Of a stretch of 64,000 nt of DNA, positions 41,629-50,289 are shown one piece after another. The position numbers and the translations under genes were made by a program. The stretch comes from Prorocentrum cordatum. Its lineage: Eukaryota > Sar > Dinophyceae > Prorocentrales > Prorocentraceae. The notes beneath the pieces were generated by a model, which did no database searches, was not told the DNA's origin, and saw only the letters and a list, made by a program, of their open reading frames with translations. Each line of letters begins with the position of its first letter. Position 1 is the first letter of the stretch. The stretch spans positions 62,001 to 126,000 of the forward strand of contig CAUYUJ010020274.1 in NCBI GenBank assembly GCA_963575745.1, read 5' to 3'.

Positions 41629-42570
41629 TCAGGCCGAGCCCAGGTTCAGCGTGTTCTCGAAGAGCCGGAGGACGACATCGGCATCGCCTTTGTTGGTGAA
41701 GTGTGTACTCTTGAATGCCTTGCGGAATCCATGAACTGTGTCGCCCTTCATGTTTCGGACATCAACGATCAGGCGCCTGACAGGCTCGTGGACCTCCGCA
41801 TTCGCGATATTGTCAAAACTCATGGCAAGACAAAACTCAAGAAAGCACCAGCCCCTGGAGATGTACTCCTTGCCCGTCTCGACGAGGTTATCCATGGGCA
41901 GCACAATGACCGGCGTCTTGCCAACGCTGTAGATCTGCTCCATGGCCGAGAGCGCCTGCTTGAACTGTGCCTCCTCCGCCTCCGTGCGAACCGCGGGGTG
42001 CTGGCCAGGCTTGGGAAATCTCTGCTCCAGTTCCAGCCGCTGCAGGTCCAGGTTCTGCTTGTCGTGCTGGGGCAGGCTCATGTAGTCGATAAACACCCCG
42101 TCGGAATCGGAAGCCTGCAGCATGTCGAGCTGGTGTACGAGCAGCTTCAGCTTTGCCCCCTGAGGGTCGGGGTGTTCCTTCGACAGCCAGGGGTGCGAGA
42201 GCACGAACCTGTGCTTCAGCCCGTCACGGAGAAGCGGGAAGCCACTGCTGCCGACGACTGCCTGATAGCTGGACACCTCCTGGTACCGCGGCATAGCCTT
42301 CCCTGCCGCGGCCAGGCGGCGCAGGTAACCGCACAGCACCCACTTCACCCGCGCCCTGTCGAGATACTCGAGATATTCCTCGTAAAAGGCCTGCATCTGG
42401 TCGTCGGTGTAGGAGTTGATGGCCGAGAAGGAGTCCAGCGCCAGGACCTGCAGCGAACGCGGCCCTGCCAGCCCAGAGAAGACAGCCACGCTAAGGCAGT
42501 CGAGCAGCGCGTTGGAGGCCGCCACCCAGTGCGCAAAATAAACGCCCGAGAGTCTCTTGGCCGTGTACAC
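41629..42570 (-). CDS. Dinoflagellate RGWC-motif protein, last exon
   Basis: A clean 313-codon exon on the minus strand with ordinary amino acid composition, ending NLGSA-stop. It begins in phase 0 after CAG at 42571-42573 (VYTAKRLSGVYFAHWVAASN). A helical region (YTDDQMQAFYEEYLEYLDRA) follows. The core reads HRFVLSHPWLSKEHPDPQGA, GVFIDYMSLPQHD, EAQFKQALSAMEQIYSVGKT, PVIVLPM and YISRGWCFLEFCLA. The order (S-x-x-W, a D-x-x-S-x-P-Q strand, M...Y, then RGWC..E) is reminiscent of HET/TIR-like folds. Similar proteins are recalled from dinoflagellates without a known function. The preceding exon is 42767-42908. Confidence 0.75.
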   Translation of the reverse strand: MYTAKRLSGVYFAHWVAASNALLDCLSVAVFSGLAGPRSLQVLALDSFSAINSYTDDQMQAFYEEYLEYLDRARVKWVLCGYLRRLAAAGKAMPRYQEVSSYQAVVGSSGFPLLRDGLKHRFVLSHPWLSKEHPDPQGAKLKLLVHQLDMLQASDSDGVFIDYMSLPQHDKQNLDLQRLELEQRFPKPGQHPAVRTEAEEAQFKQALSAMEQIYSVGKTPVIVLPMDNLVETGKEYISRGWCFLEFCLAMSFDNIANAEVHEPVRRLIVDVRNMKGDTVHGFRKAFKSTHFTNKGDADVVLRLFENTLNLGSA

Positions 42571-42766
42571 CTGAGCATCGTTGAACCGATCCCCATCCCC
42601 AGCGGCGTGGCCTGGGCCCCACTGACCGATTCACCCCGCTGTATGGGGATAGAGGCCGCTACCCTTCGGGCCTCGAGGGGTGTATCCCCGACTGGGGTGG
42701 TGGTTTGGAGGGGGTCCCGAAGGGGATGGGGATGGGGATGGGGATTCGTTAGACGATACCGCACAC
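42571..42766 (-). mobile_element. Introner-like intron with inverted repeats
   Basis: The predicted 196-bp intron starts GTGTGCGG after GTGGCG and ends GCTCAG before GTGTACACGG. The first six intron bases (GTGTGC) and first six bases of the next exon (GTGTAC) form a near-perfect duplication. The intron's ends are inverted repeats: near its start ATCGTCTAACGAATCCCCAT, and the complement of its end reads ATCGTTGAACCGATCCCCAT. This is the layout of introner elements. Splicing at these sites keeps the reading frame. Confidence 0.65.
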
Positions 42767-42908
42767 CGCCACGGCGACCGTGCTGACGAGCGAGAGGGCC
42801 AGGCAAGCCGCCGTCAGCAGGACAAAGCGGGCCGCGCGCATCTGCAGGCCGCCCCTGGAGAACGCCGCGCGCGCAGCGGCACACGCCATGCACCAAACGC
42901 CGCACAGC
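42767..42908 (-). CDS. RGWC-motif protein, upstream exon with membrane segment
   Basis: The minus strand reads SVPTTLCGVWCMACAAARAA, then QMRAARFVLLTAACLALSLV and STVAVA before the intron. The hydrophobic run FVLLTAACLALSLVSTVAVA would span a membrane. The 5' boundary is uncertain; TCCAG at about 42923 and CCTAG near 42963 are possible acceptors. Confidence 0.5.
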
Positions 42909-43079
42909 GTGGTGGGCACGCTGGACAGCGGAGCGAGGAATCCGCCGACATCTTGCGGATCTCTAGGCATGTGAGGTTCTCCCCCATCCATGATCCCCCC
43001 CCACCTGGGCCTCCAAACCGGAAGCTCGACCACCCCGCCGCCCCCCCCCCCGCCCCCCGGCCCCTGGTCGAATGCATCA
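42909..43079. other. Short spacer with poly-C run
   Basis: It includes a C-rich run at 43034-43060. No gene is seen beyond a possible extension of the upstream exon. Confidence 0.4.
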
Positions 43080-43527
43080 TGGGGGATAGAGGGCCCCCGG
43101 ACGGCCCAAGAGGGCACCAAGAAGCTCCCAAGATTGTCCCAGAAGGCCCCGAGTAGCCGAACGATCGGTCCAAGACGCCCGAAATTGCCTCCAGGCGGCT
43201 GAAGATGCCCCCAAGTCACCCCAAAGGGTTTCGAAGAGCACTCCCGAGATGGCCCCGAGGTACAACAATCGTCGAATCCTCTTTGGGAAACGTGCCGTTT
43301 TAGCATGTACGACTTTTCGGCTCCCGGCGTTGATGACGGCCCAAAACGCCACCAAGACCGCCCCAAGACGGCCCAAGAAGCCTCCAAGATAGCCTCAAGA
43401 CGGCACACGAGCGCCCCCCGACGGCCCCAGTGGGACCCAAGAGCAGGAGCCCGAACCGACAATTCTAGCTGTCCGCCCCAAGATGCACCCAGGAGGCCTC
43501 AACACGGCTCAAGGAGAGGCCCAAGAT
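43080..43527 (+). repeat. 10.5-bp phased CCAAGA repeat block
   Basis: CAAG-like cores lie at 43342, 43353, 43364, 43374, 43385 and 43396, with similar texture from 43095 to 43520. An unrelated patch lies near 43245-43320. Confidence 0.75.
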
Positions 43528-43622
43528 TTAGGTCGGGCGTGTCCCCCTACATACGGATTAAACTGGACCACTTCTTGACTATTTTTGAACACTCCTCCGG
43601 TAGAGGGACATGCCCGACTTAA
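43528..43622. mobile_element. 95-bp MITE-like element with 22-bp inverted repeats
   Basis: The left end begins TTAGGTCGGGCGTGTCCCCC. The right end, complemented, begins TTAAGTCGGGCATGTCCCTC. The two agree at 19 of 22 positions. No coding capacity. Related ends occur at 39492 and 40013. Confidence 0.7.
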
Positions 43623-43630
43623 CCCAAGAC

Positions 43631-43813
43631 CCAGACCCCCGACGTCATGATTTTTTCATGACGCGACCCCCCGAGGTCCGGACCCATTCCCTGGGACCGG
43701 TTTTTCGTCCTGAGTCCTTTTTTGACGTTCCCGAGGGCCGGTGAGGGCCCCCAAAGGCCAAAAATAACGAAAAACCTCCCGTCGTGATTTTTTCATAACT
43801 CGAGGGGGTCTGG
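43631..43813 (-). mobile_element. 185-bp twin-hairpin element, copy 2
   Basis: 183 bp, inverted relative to copy 1, with CCAGACCCCCGACGTCATGA at one end and CGAGGGGGTCTGG at the other. The end stem CGTCATGA / TCATGACG with a 5-nt T loop is perfect. No flanking direct repeat was found. Confidence 0.85.
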
Positions 43814-43976
43814 GGAGGGGGCCCAGAGGTCTCCGAGACGGCCGAGAACGCCCCCGCGTCGGCTCCAAGATGGAGCCTCGGGAGGGGCCGCCGGCGGCGC
43901 TCCGCCTGGAACGCCGGCGGCCCGCGCCCTGTCGCTTGGAAGGGGGACCCCAAGAGGAGCCGAGAGGACCTCGATC
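43814..43976. other. GC-rich spacer, no gene seen
   Basis: A short segment between the twin-hairpin element and the CTC tract. Confidence 0.4.
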
Positions 43977-44365
43977 CTCCTCCTGCTCCTCCTCCTCCTC
44001 CTCCTCCTCCTCCTCCTCATTCTCCTCCTCCTCCTTCTCCTCCTCCTCCTCCTCCTCCTCCTCCTCCTGCTCCTCCTGCTCCTCCTGCTCCTCCTGCTCC
44101 TCCTGCTCCTCCTCCTCCTCCTCCTCCTCCTCCTCTCCTCCCCTCATCCTCCTCCTCCTCCTCCTCCTGCTCCTCCTGCTCCCCTCCCCTCTCCTCCTCC
44201 TCCTCCTCCTCCTCCTCCTCCTCCCCCTCCTCATCCTCCTCCTCCTCCTCGTCTCCTCCTCCTCCCTCCTCCTCCTCCTCCTGCTCCTCCTGCTCCTCCT
44301 GCTCCTCCTGCTCCTCCTCCTCCTCCTCCTCCTCCGAGGAGGAGGAGGAGGAGGAGGAGGAGGAG
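43977..44365. repeat. (CTC)n tract ending in a CTC/GAG palindrome
   Basis: CTC repeats with a CTCCTGCTC 9-bp sub-period. At 44335/44336 the tract switches abruptly to GAG repeats, forming a palindrome with about 24-bp arms and a 1-base centre. Confidence 0.9.
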
Positions 44366-44751
44366 CCGCAGAAGGACTGGATGTCGTGAGGAACATGTGT
44401 GCCTGAATGGCTTACCGATTTCACATTCAAGCGCGACGAAGGCTCTTCACGGCTAGACGCAACCCACTTGGTTGATGAAAGGGATCCAAAAATGTCTATC
44501 CGATATCGAAACCGTCGAGGATAAACCGAAATCGCCGAAGTCGCCTCAACACGGCCTCCGACACTCGCTCAACACGTACACGCATGAACCCTGCAGGCTT
44601 CAAAGCAGCTGCACAGGCAAAAGACCCCCCACAACTTCGCTTACATGCCTATCGTCGTCCTCGTCACCCACAAACAGCCCAAGATCTGAAACCGAGAACA
44701 CTGCCAAAACCAAGAACTCAAGCAAGGGGTCGGCGGATTTGGCCTAAGCCT
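44366..44751. other. Unique sequence, no gene recognised
   Basis: No repeats or conserved coding sequence seen. If the membrane exon and the RGWC exons belong to one gene, this would be intron. Confidence 0.4.
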
Positions 44752-45340
44752 CTAGAATACTAGGCAAGTCGCCCACAAATTCACCTCATTGCTGTGCTTC
44801 GAGAGCAGTGTGCATGCCAGTAACAGAAGCACAAGAGCTAGCACCATGCACCCGATGGTCGCACTCGCGAGGATGCGGACGGTGCGAGCCAGCCGCCGGC
44901 AGCTGAGATCCTCGAGCTTGCACGCGAGCTGGATCTGGGAGCAGGCCATGAGCACGCTGTGAGACACCAGAAGCGGGGTGTCGAGGGTTCGTGCACGATC
45001 TGCGGAACTGAAGTCGACGCACCCCTCGTACCACGGGAGCGATGCGAAAAGGGCTGCGAAAACGGCCGCGCCCATCCCGTAGCGCTGCGTCCACCGGTGC
45101 AGCGGCAGGCCCGCCCGGAAGCTGCCGCGGCGCCACGCGCACCAGGCCGCCAGCGCCGCGTACGGCAGGGCCACCGCCGGCGCCCAGAACGTGGTCTGCT
45201 TCCACGCCTCCTCGGCGTGGAGCATCCACCGACAGCCGACTGCGCACCCGGCAGGGTCCCACACGCACCGCCACGCGGCGCAGCTGGCCGAGGCCCCCCT
45301 GTCCTCGGGCATCGCTCCGCCGGCCCCCATCCTCACTGGC
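44752..45340 (-). CDS. Membrane-protein exon
   Basis: The frame is open from 45486, with a plausible start at MPEDRGASAS (near 45312), and ends with a stop at 44752. It has natural composition and several hydrophobic segments: APAVALPYAALAAWCAW, AAVFAALFASLPW, LVSHSVLMACSQIQLACKL and ILASATIGCMVLALVLLLLA. Near the end, AGCAATGAG followed by GTGAAT is a good donor site, so the exon may stop near 44785. It could be an upstream exon of the RGWC gene on the same strand; that link is inference. No family recognised. Confidence 0.5.
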
Positions 45341-45980
45341 ACGGCCCTGGCCCCGCTGGCCGACTTACCCCTCTTGTCGGGGAGGCCAGGGTTGGGGGGA
45401 CGCGGGTGGGCCTGGCGGAACCATCGGGAGAATATGACGAGACCTGGTCGGAAATTTGACGTGCGCTCCCGCCGCCAACGTCCCACGAACCCCGGGCCGT
45501 CAGAATCCAGGCTGGGCTCGTCAAAAAGCGTCGGCGAATCCGAGTTCCCAGCGTACTCGAGTCATACCATTTCCCCGACCCCAGGCAGGGATGCATGCTG
45601 CTCCTGGCGGGTCTTGCGGGGCCCACACGGATCGACCTGTGGGGGTCCCGGGGCCGGAGACTCGTCGAAAAAACGCCGGGCCCGAAAGAGAACGATTCGC
45701 CAGGACCTCAGGGCTACTTACGCAGGACGAAAGATTTTCTTCTCGAGGTGAAAATGGCCATGAGGAGTTCGCGAGACAACGTCGGCACCGCCTAACGGAC
45801 GGCGACCGGACGAGCTGGTTGCAGCAACCGGGGGAGGAGGGATGTATGTATTCATGTTGAATGGGGCCCGCTCGCGCGGGGAGTTGATGGGAGTGCGCGA
45901 GACGACGCAGGGCCCATCGTGGAATAGTTGATTACCGAAGCCCCCTCCCCGATAGAATCTTAGTACGGGCGGTTTGCGGG
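45341..45980. other. No recognised gene
   Basis: Mixed sequence with short frames on both strands and no recognised domain or repeat. Confidence 0.4.
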
Positions 45981-45989
45981 GTCCGCGGA

Positions 45990-46180
45990 TCCGATTTCTT
46001 GTGGCCCCCTGGTTTAATTTAATAAAAATAAATTTACAACAGGGTAGAAATCGGATCCGCCGTAGAAAATAAGACCGGACACAGATCCAGCTAATCCGAA
46101 ATCGGATCCGTACGGACGGAAATCGGATCCACCGAAACAAAAAACAAAGCCACATGTGGATCCGCACGAGGTTCATGAGA
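45990..46180. repeat. Cluster of AAATCGGATCC words
   Basis: ATCGGATCC or its complement GGATCCGAT occurs four times (about 45986, 46050, 46092, 46121), with partial forms at 46157 and 46177, in an AT-richer stretch. Confidence 0.6.
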
Positions 46181-46199
46181 TCCGACGGCGGTTATCTCA

Positions 46200-46544
46200 T
46201 ACGGGTCTGCTCAAAACTTCACACCGTCGTTCCGGGCCCAAGAGGAAAAAACTTTCGTCCTGGGGATGAGCGTTTTGGCCTTCGGACTTGTTGGTTACCA
46301 CATAGCCGACACACCATATCTCACACGCAATCCGTTGTTGGTTACCGCGCAGCCGACACCACATCTCACAGGCAGTCCGTTGGGTGAGGAGACGCAGGGC
46401 CGAAACGCGTTTTGGCCGTCGGACTCGTTGGCTACCACATAGCCGACACACCACATCTCACACGCAATCCGTTGTTACGGGTCTGCTCAAAACTTCACAC
46501 CGTCGTTCCGGGCCCAAGAGGAAAAAACTTTCGTCCTGGGGATG
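46200..46544 (+). repeat. 69-bp perfect direct repeats enclosing a 138-bp tandem repeat
   Basis: TACGGGTCTGCTCAAAACTT begins identical 69-bp copies at 46200-46268 and 46476-46544. The intervening 207 bp contains GCGTTTTGGCC...GCAATCCGTTGTT twice, 138 bp apart. Confidence 0.9.
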
Positions 46545-46559
46545 TAGACTCTACAGACC

Positions 46560-46700
46560 GGGTGTTGCTAGAAGTGCCCCTGGCCCAAGGTGCCCCCAGG
46601 ATCCTCGGGGTGGCCCAGACGGCCTCCAGAGCACTCCTGGCGAGGCCCAGAGAGCCACGGGGGCCCCAGCATGGGGCGGAAGCCGGGGGCACCTCTTGGG
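46560..46700 (+). repeat. Short GGCCCA/CAGG repeat block
   Basis: Degenerate GGCCCAGACGGCC-like words resembling the phased repeats, over about 130 bases. Confidence 0.5.
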
Positions 46701-47200
46701 CCAGGGGCACTGCTGTGGCCACACCACCGAGGAGACGCCGCCGCGTCCTGGAACCTCTGGGCCACGCACTGCTGGCCCACCGCCTCCGACGCCGCGCACA
46801 GGGCCAGCGCCGCCGCCAGCAGCGCGGCGCCCGGCAGCGCCTCGCGCGCCCGCCCGCCGCCCCGCTCCGCCGGCGGCGCCCGCGCAGCCTCGACCTCGAA
46901 GCGCGCCGGCGGGCCGGAGGGCGGCGGCCGGGCGGCCGCGGCGGGCCCGCCCTCGCGGAGGAGGGAGGAGGAGGAGGGAGGAGAGGAGGAGGAAGTCGGA
47001 GGAAGGGAGGAAAGGGGAGGAAGGGGGAGGAAGGGGAGCGCGCGGGCGGCCCCAGCGCCCGCCCCCTCCCCGCGGCCGCCCCCGGGGCCCCCGGCCCGCC
47101 CGCGGCGCCCGCGGCCGCCGCGCGCCGCGGGCGCGGCCTCGCAGCGCGCCGCGGCGCGGGGCCGCGGCGGGGCCTCTCCGCGGGCCACGCGCGGGGCCCA
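46701..47200. other. Very GC-rich block with possible signal peptide on minus strand
   Basis: Minus-strand frame near 46870-46750 reads ALPGAALLAAALALCAASEA followed by VGQQCVAQRFQDAAAS, which looks like a cleavable signal peptide. The surrounding frame is Arg/Pro/Gly-rich with a GGA tract (46960-47035). No family recognised; real coding is uncertain. Confidence 0.25.
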
Positions 47201-47237
47201 GGGGCTAGTGACTCGTAGAGCTTCCCTGAGCTAGAGC
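47201..47237 (+). repeat. Left direct repeat flanking twin-hairpin copy 3
   Basis: It begins GGGGCTAGTGACTCGTAGAG and abuts the element. Its partner begins at 47422. Confidence 0.8.
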
Positions 47238-47420
47238 CCAGACCCCCTCGAGTTATGAAAAAACCACGACGGGAGGCTTTTCATTATTTTCGGCTTTTGG
47301 GGGCCCTTACCGGCCCTCGGGACCCTCAAAAAACGACTCAGGACGAAAAACCGGTCCCGGGGAATGGGTCGAGACCTCGGGGGGTCGACGTCATGAAAAA
47401 ATCATGACGTCAGGGGTCTG
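47238..47420 (+). mobile_element. 185-bp twin-hairpin element, copy 3
   Basis: 183 bp, same orientation as copy 1. CCAGACCCCCTCGAG at the left, CGTCATGAAAAAATCATGAC near the right end, then GGGGTCTG. Flanked by direct repeats at 47201-47237 and 47422-47472. Confidence 0.85.
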
Positions 47421-47421
47421 T

Positions 47422-47472
47422 GGGGCTAGTGACTCGTCGAGCTTCCCTAAGAGCGAAGCGGCGAAGCTAGAG
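47422..47472 (+). repeat. Right direct repeat flanking twin-hairpin copy 3
   Basis: It begins GGGGCTAGTGACTCGTCGAG and continues CTTCCCTAAG. It matches the left repeat over the first 30 bases with two mismatches. An extra dozen or so bases precede the final AGCTAGAG. Confidence 0.75.
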
Positions 47473-47819
47473 AGTCATTCCGGCGCGCCGGGGGGCGAGT
47501 TGGCCAGAAAAATCTCGACGGAAGTAGTACCTCGTATAGAGCTCTTCGTTGTCGACGAGCTAGAGGAATTCCGGCGCGGGGTGGAGCTAGTTGGCCCAAA
47601 CCGGCCCCGGCGGACAATGTGATGACCCGGGGTCGGTTTTCGGAAGATTGTGAGACCCCCGCGAGCCACGCAGCAAAAAACGAGACTTGCGGGGATCAAA
47701 AGCCAGGCAAGCCGAAGCAGCTCCACACAAAGCTGGGGTCATACATCTAAGCGGATAAAGAATGCAAAACCTCTGGAGCAAGCATCTCTAGAGCAAACGT
47801 CTGGCGCAAGCAGCCGTGG
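47473..47819. other. Unique sequence, no gene seen
   Basis: No recognised coding or repeat feature. Confidence 0.4.
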
Positions 47820-48190
47820 CAAAAATCACGACGGGAGGGTTCCTCGCTACGCTCGGCCTCCGGGGGCATTCACCGGGCCTCCGGGTCGTCCAGAAACGGC
47901 CCAGGAGGAAGAACCAGCCGCGGGGAACCCAAAGATCCGATGTCGTCTTTTTTTCCATACGGGGTCCCCGGCAGTCTCGATCCATTCCCCTCCCATGACA
48001 TCCGACGTCTCGATTTTTTCGAGACGCGGGCCCCCGACCGAGCCCGACCACTTCCCCGGGACCGGTTTCTCATCCCGAGGCGTTGTCTGACGGTCCCGAG
48101 GCCCGGCGAGGGCCCCGAGAGGCCGAAGACGACGAAAAAAAACCTCCGCCTCGATGTTTCGAGACGCCCGATGTCTGGGTCTGGGGAGGG
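47820..48190. repeat. Diverged relatives of the 185-bp family (head-to-head fragments)
   Basis: 47822-47935 resembles the left and middle part in plus orientation. 47940-47995 resembles a right end in minus orientation. 48000-48190 is a nearly full minus copy of the CGTCTCGA subfamily: CGTCTCGA, T5, TCGAGACG at 48005-48026, and CCTCGATGTTTCGAGACG at 48152-48169. Confidence 0.7.
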
Positions 48191-48248
48191 GTCCGGACCT
48201 CGCGGGTCGACAGCAGGGGAAAGACAACACGCGGCGTCGGGGGACTGG

Positions 48249-48400
48249 GCTAGTCAGCCTCGAACGTATCCCCATCCCTAAGAGTAACAAGCCAAAAGTC
48301 GACGACAATCTTAGGGATGCAGCCTCAGAAACGGAGGGAATCCCTACGATCGGCATCGAGAGGAGGCGATGCCAATCATAGGGATAGGGATATGCTCCAG
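48249..48400. mobile_element. Second introner-like element, 152 bp
   Basis: One end reads GAACGTATCCCCATCCCTAA. The complement of the other reads GAGCATATCCCTATCCCTAT. They match at most positions and resemble the ATCCCCATCCCC ends of the intron at 42571-42766. In plus orientation it begins GCTAGT and is followed, after CAG, by GCTGGT. Host exon not identified, so strand and splicing are open. Confidence 0.5.
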
Positions 48401-48560
48401 GCTGGTGATGGGCTGGGCTCCGCGGCCGCACGCGGGGGGGGGGACGGCGGCGACCCCGGGCGAGGGCGCCCTACCGCACGCACCGCAGCCTGCCTCCAGA
48501 AGGCCGCGGGATGGCCAGATCCCACCCGGAGGCCCCGGCGCCTCCCCAGGGATCCACAGC
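48401..48560. other. GC-rich segment, possible exon next to the introner-like element
   Basis: Short frames on both strands, Gly/Ala/Pro-rich. No domain recognised. Confidence 0.3.
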
Positions 48561-48564
48561 GCAT

Positions 48565-48704
48565 TGGACAAATCGGGACGGAGGTTTTCCGCAGCTTTTG
48601 GCCTCTCGGGGCCCTCGCCGGGCCCCGGGATCGTCCAAAAAACGGCTCGCGGGACGAGAAAGCGGTCCCAGGGAGAGGGTCGGGACTTCCGGCGACCCCG
48701 TATC
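48565..48704 (+). repeat. Older relative of the 185-bp family, split by copy 4
   Basis: It runs from AAATCGGGACGGAGGTTTTC through GGGGCCCTCGCCGGGCC to GGCGACCCCGTATC at the start of copy 4. The expected right-end sequence (ATTGAAAAAAAACACGACAT...CTCTGGG) resumes after copy 4 at about 48889-48920. Copy 4 is therefore nested in it. Confidence 0.65.
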
Positions 48705-48888
48705 CCAGACCCCTGACGTCATGATGTTTTCATGCCGTCGATCCCCCGAGGTCTCGACCCATCCCCCGGGTCCGGTTTTTCGTCCTGAGTCGTTTTTTGA
48801 CGGCCCCGAGTGCCGGCAAGGGCCCCCAGAGGCCAAAAATAATGAAAAACCTCCCGTCGTGATTGTTTCATAACTCGAGGGGGTCTGG
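48705..48888 (-). mobile_element. 185-bp twin-hairpin element, copy 4
   Basis: 184 bp. CCAGACCCCTGACGTCATGA at one end, AACTCGAGGGGGTCTGG at the other. It lies inside an older family member. Confidence 0.85.
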
Positions 48889-49107
48889 GATTGAAAAAAA
48901 ACACGACATCGGCCCTCTGGGTCCACGTCTTCTCTTTCGAGCTGGGCGTCCGTCTCGTCGGGCTGCGGGCGCCGCAGGGGCCCTCGCAGGTCGAGCCACG
49001 GCTCGGGGCTAATGGCGCAGAGCGACGGGGTCTGGGGCTCCGCAGAGGTGGCTTCTGCCGCGATAGGGCTCGGCTTTTGTCGCGCCGTCGGATCTCAGGG
49101 GCTGGCG

Positions 49108-49282
49108 CCTCGAGAAGTCGGGACGGAGGCTTTCATCGCTCTCGGCCTCCCGGGGCTCCCGGGGCCCTCGCCGGGCCTCGGGACCGTCACAGAACGCCTC
49201 GGGACGAGGAACCGGCCCCGGGGAAGTGGTCGGGCTCGGTCGGGGGCCCGCGTCTCGAAAAAATCGAGACGTCGGCTGTCTG
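49108..49282 (+). repeat. CGTCTCGA-subfamily copy
   Basis: GTCGGGACGGAGGCTTTCAT at the left, GGGGCCCTCGCCGGGCCTCG in the middle and a perfect end stem CGTCTCGA, A5, TCGAGACG at the right. A shorter relative follows at about 49375-49475. Confidence 0.7.
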
Positions 49283-49552
49283 GGTGGGCATGCTTCGGCG
49301 CGAGAGGGGACGCCACAACACCAGTTCAGACGAAGTCGGAACGAGGGTAAACCCGGAGGCCCGACGCTCCAACAGAAATCGGGCCTCGGGACCATCAAGA
49401 AACGACTCGGGACGAAAGACGGGCTCTGGGGCAAGTGGGGCCCGTGCCTCGAAGACGTCGAGACACGCCGGATGCCCGGGCTTGCCGGCGCGGGGAGGGC
49501 CCCTATAGGGGCCCGCGCCATAAGCCACTCCGGCGATGGGCCCCTCTTACGT

Positions 49553-49568
49553 GTAGCCAGCACCCTCC
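49553..49568 (+). repeat. Left direct repeat flanking twin-hairpin copy 5
   Basis: GTAGCCAGCACCCTC, matching GTAGCCGGCACCCTC directly after the element at 49752. Confidence 0.65.
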
Positions 49569-49751
49569 CCAGACCCCCGACGTCATGATTTTTTCATGAC
49601 GCGACCCCCAAAAGTCTGGACCCATTCCCCGGGACCGATTTTTCGCCCTGAGTCGTTTTTTGACGGTCCCGAGGGCCGGTAAGGGGCCCCAAAGGCCAAA
49701 AATAATGAAAAACCTCCCGTCGTGATTTTTTCATAACTCGAGGGGGTCTGG
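49569..49751 (-). mobile_element. 185-bp twin-hairpin element, copy 5
   Basis: 183 bp, minus orientation, with the perfect CGTCATGA / TCATGACG stem. Flanked by about 16-bp direct repeats (49553-49568 and 49752-49766). Confidence 0.85.
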
Positions 49752-49857
49752 GTAGCCGGCACCCTCTGTGGCGCGGGCGGGCCGGCCTCCGGCTCCGGCG
49801 GCGCCGCCCCGGCGGCCGCCGCCGAGCGGCGGGCGGAGGGCGGAGGCTCCCCTCCTC

Positions 49858-50193
49858 GTCCCGCCCTCCTCCTCCCTCCTCCTCCTCCTCCCCTCCTCTC
49901 CTCCTCCTCCTCCCTCTCTCTCCTCCTCCCTCCTCCCTCCCTCCTCCTCCTCCCTCCTCCTCCTCCTCCTCCTCCTCCTCCTCCTCCTCCTCCTCCTCTC
50001 CTTCCTCCTCCTGCTCCTCCTCCTCCTCCTCCTCCTCCTCCTCCTCCTCCTCCACCTCTCCTCCTCCTCCTCCTCCTCCTCCTCCTCCTCCTCCTCCTCC
50101 TCCTCCTCCTCCTCCTCCTGCCTCTCCTCCTCCTCCTCCTCCTCCTCCTCCTCCTCCTCCTCCTCCTCCTCCTCCTCCTCCTCCTCCTCCTCC
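49858..50193 (+). repeat. (CTC)n tract
   Basis: About 335 bases of CTC repeats with few interruptions. Confidence 0.95.
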
Positions 50194-50289
50194 CCAGGGC
50201 CAGCTGTGGTCGGTCCATCTCGACGCCGACCCCGTCCCCCTGGTGGCCGTCGATGAGTCGGCGGCGCGCACGGGGGCGTGGCGCGAGGG

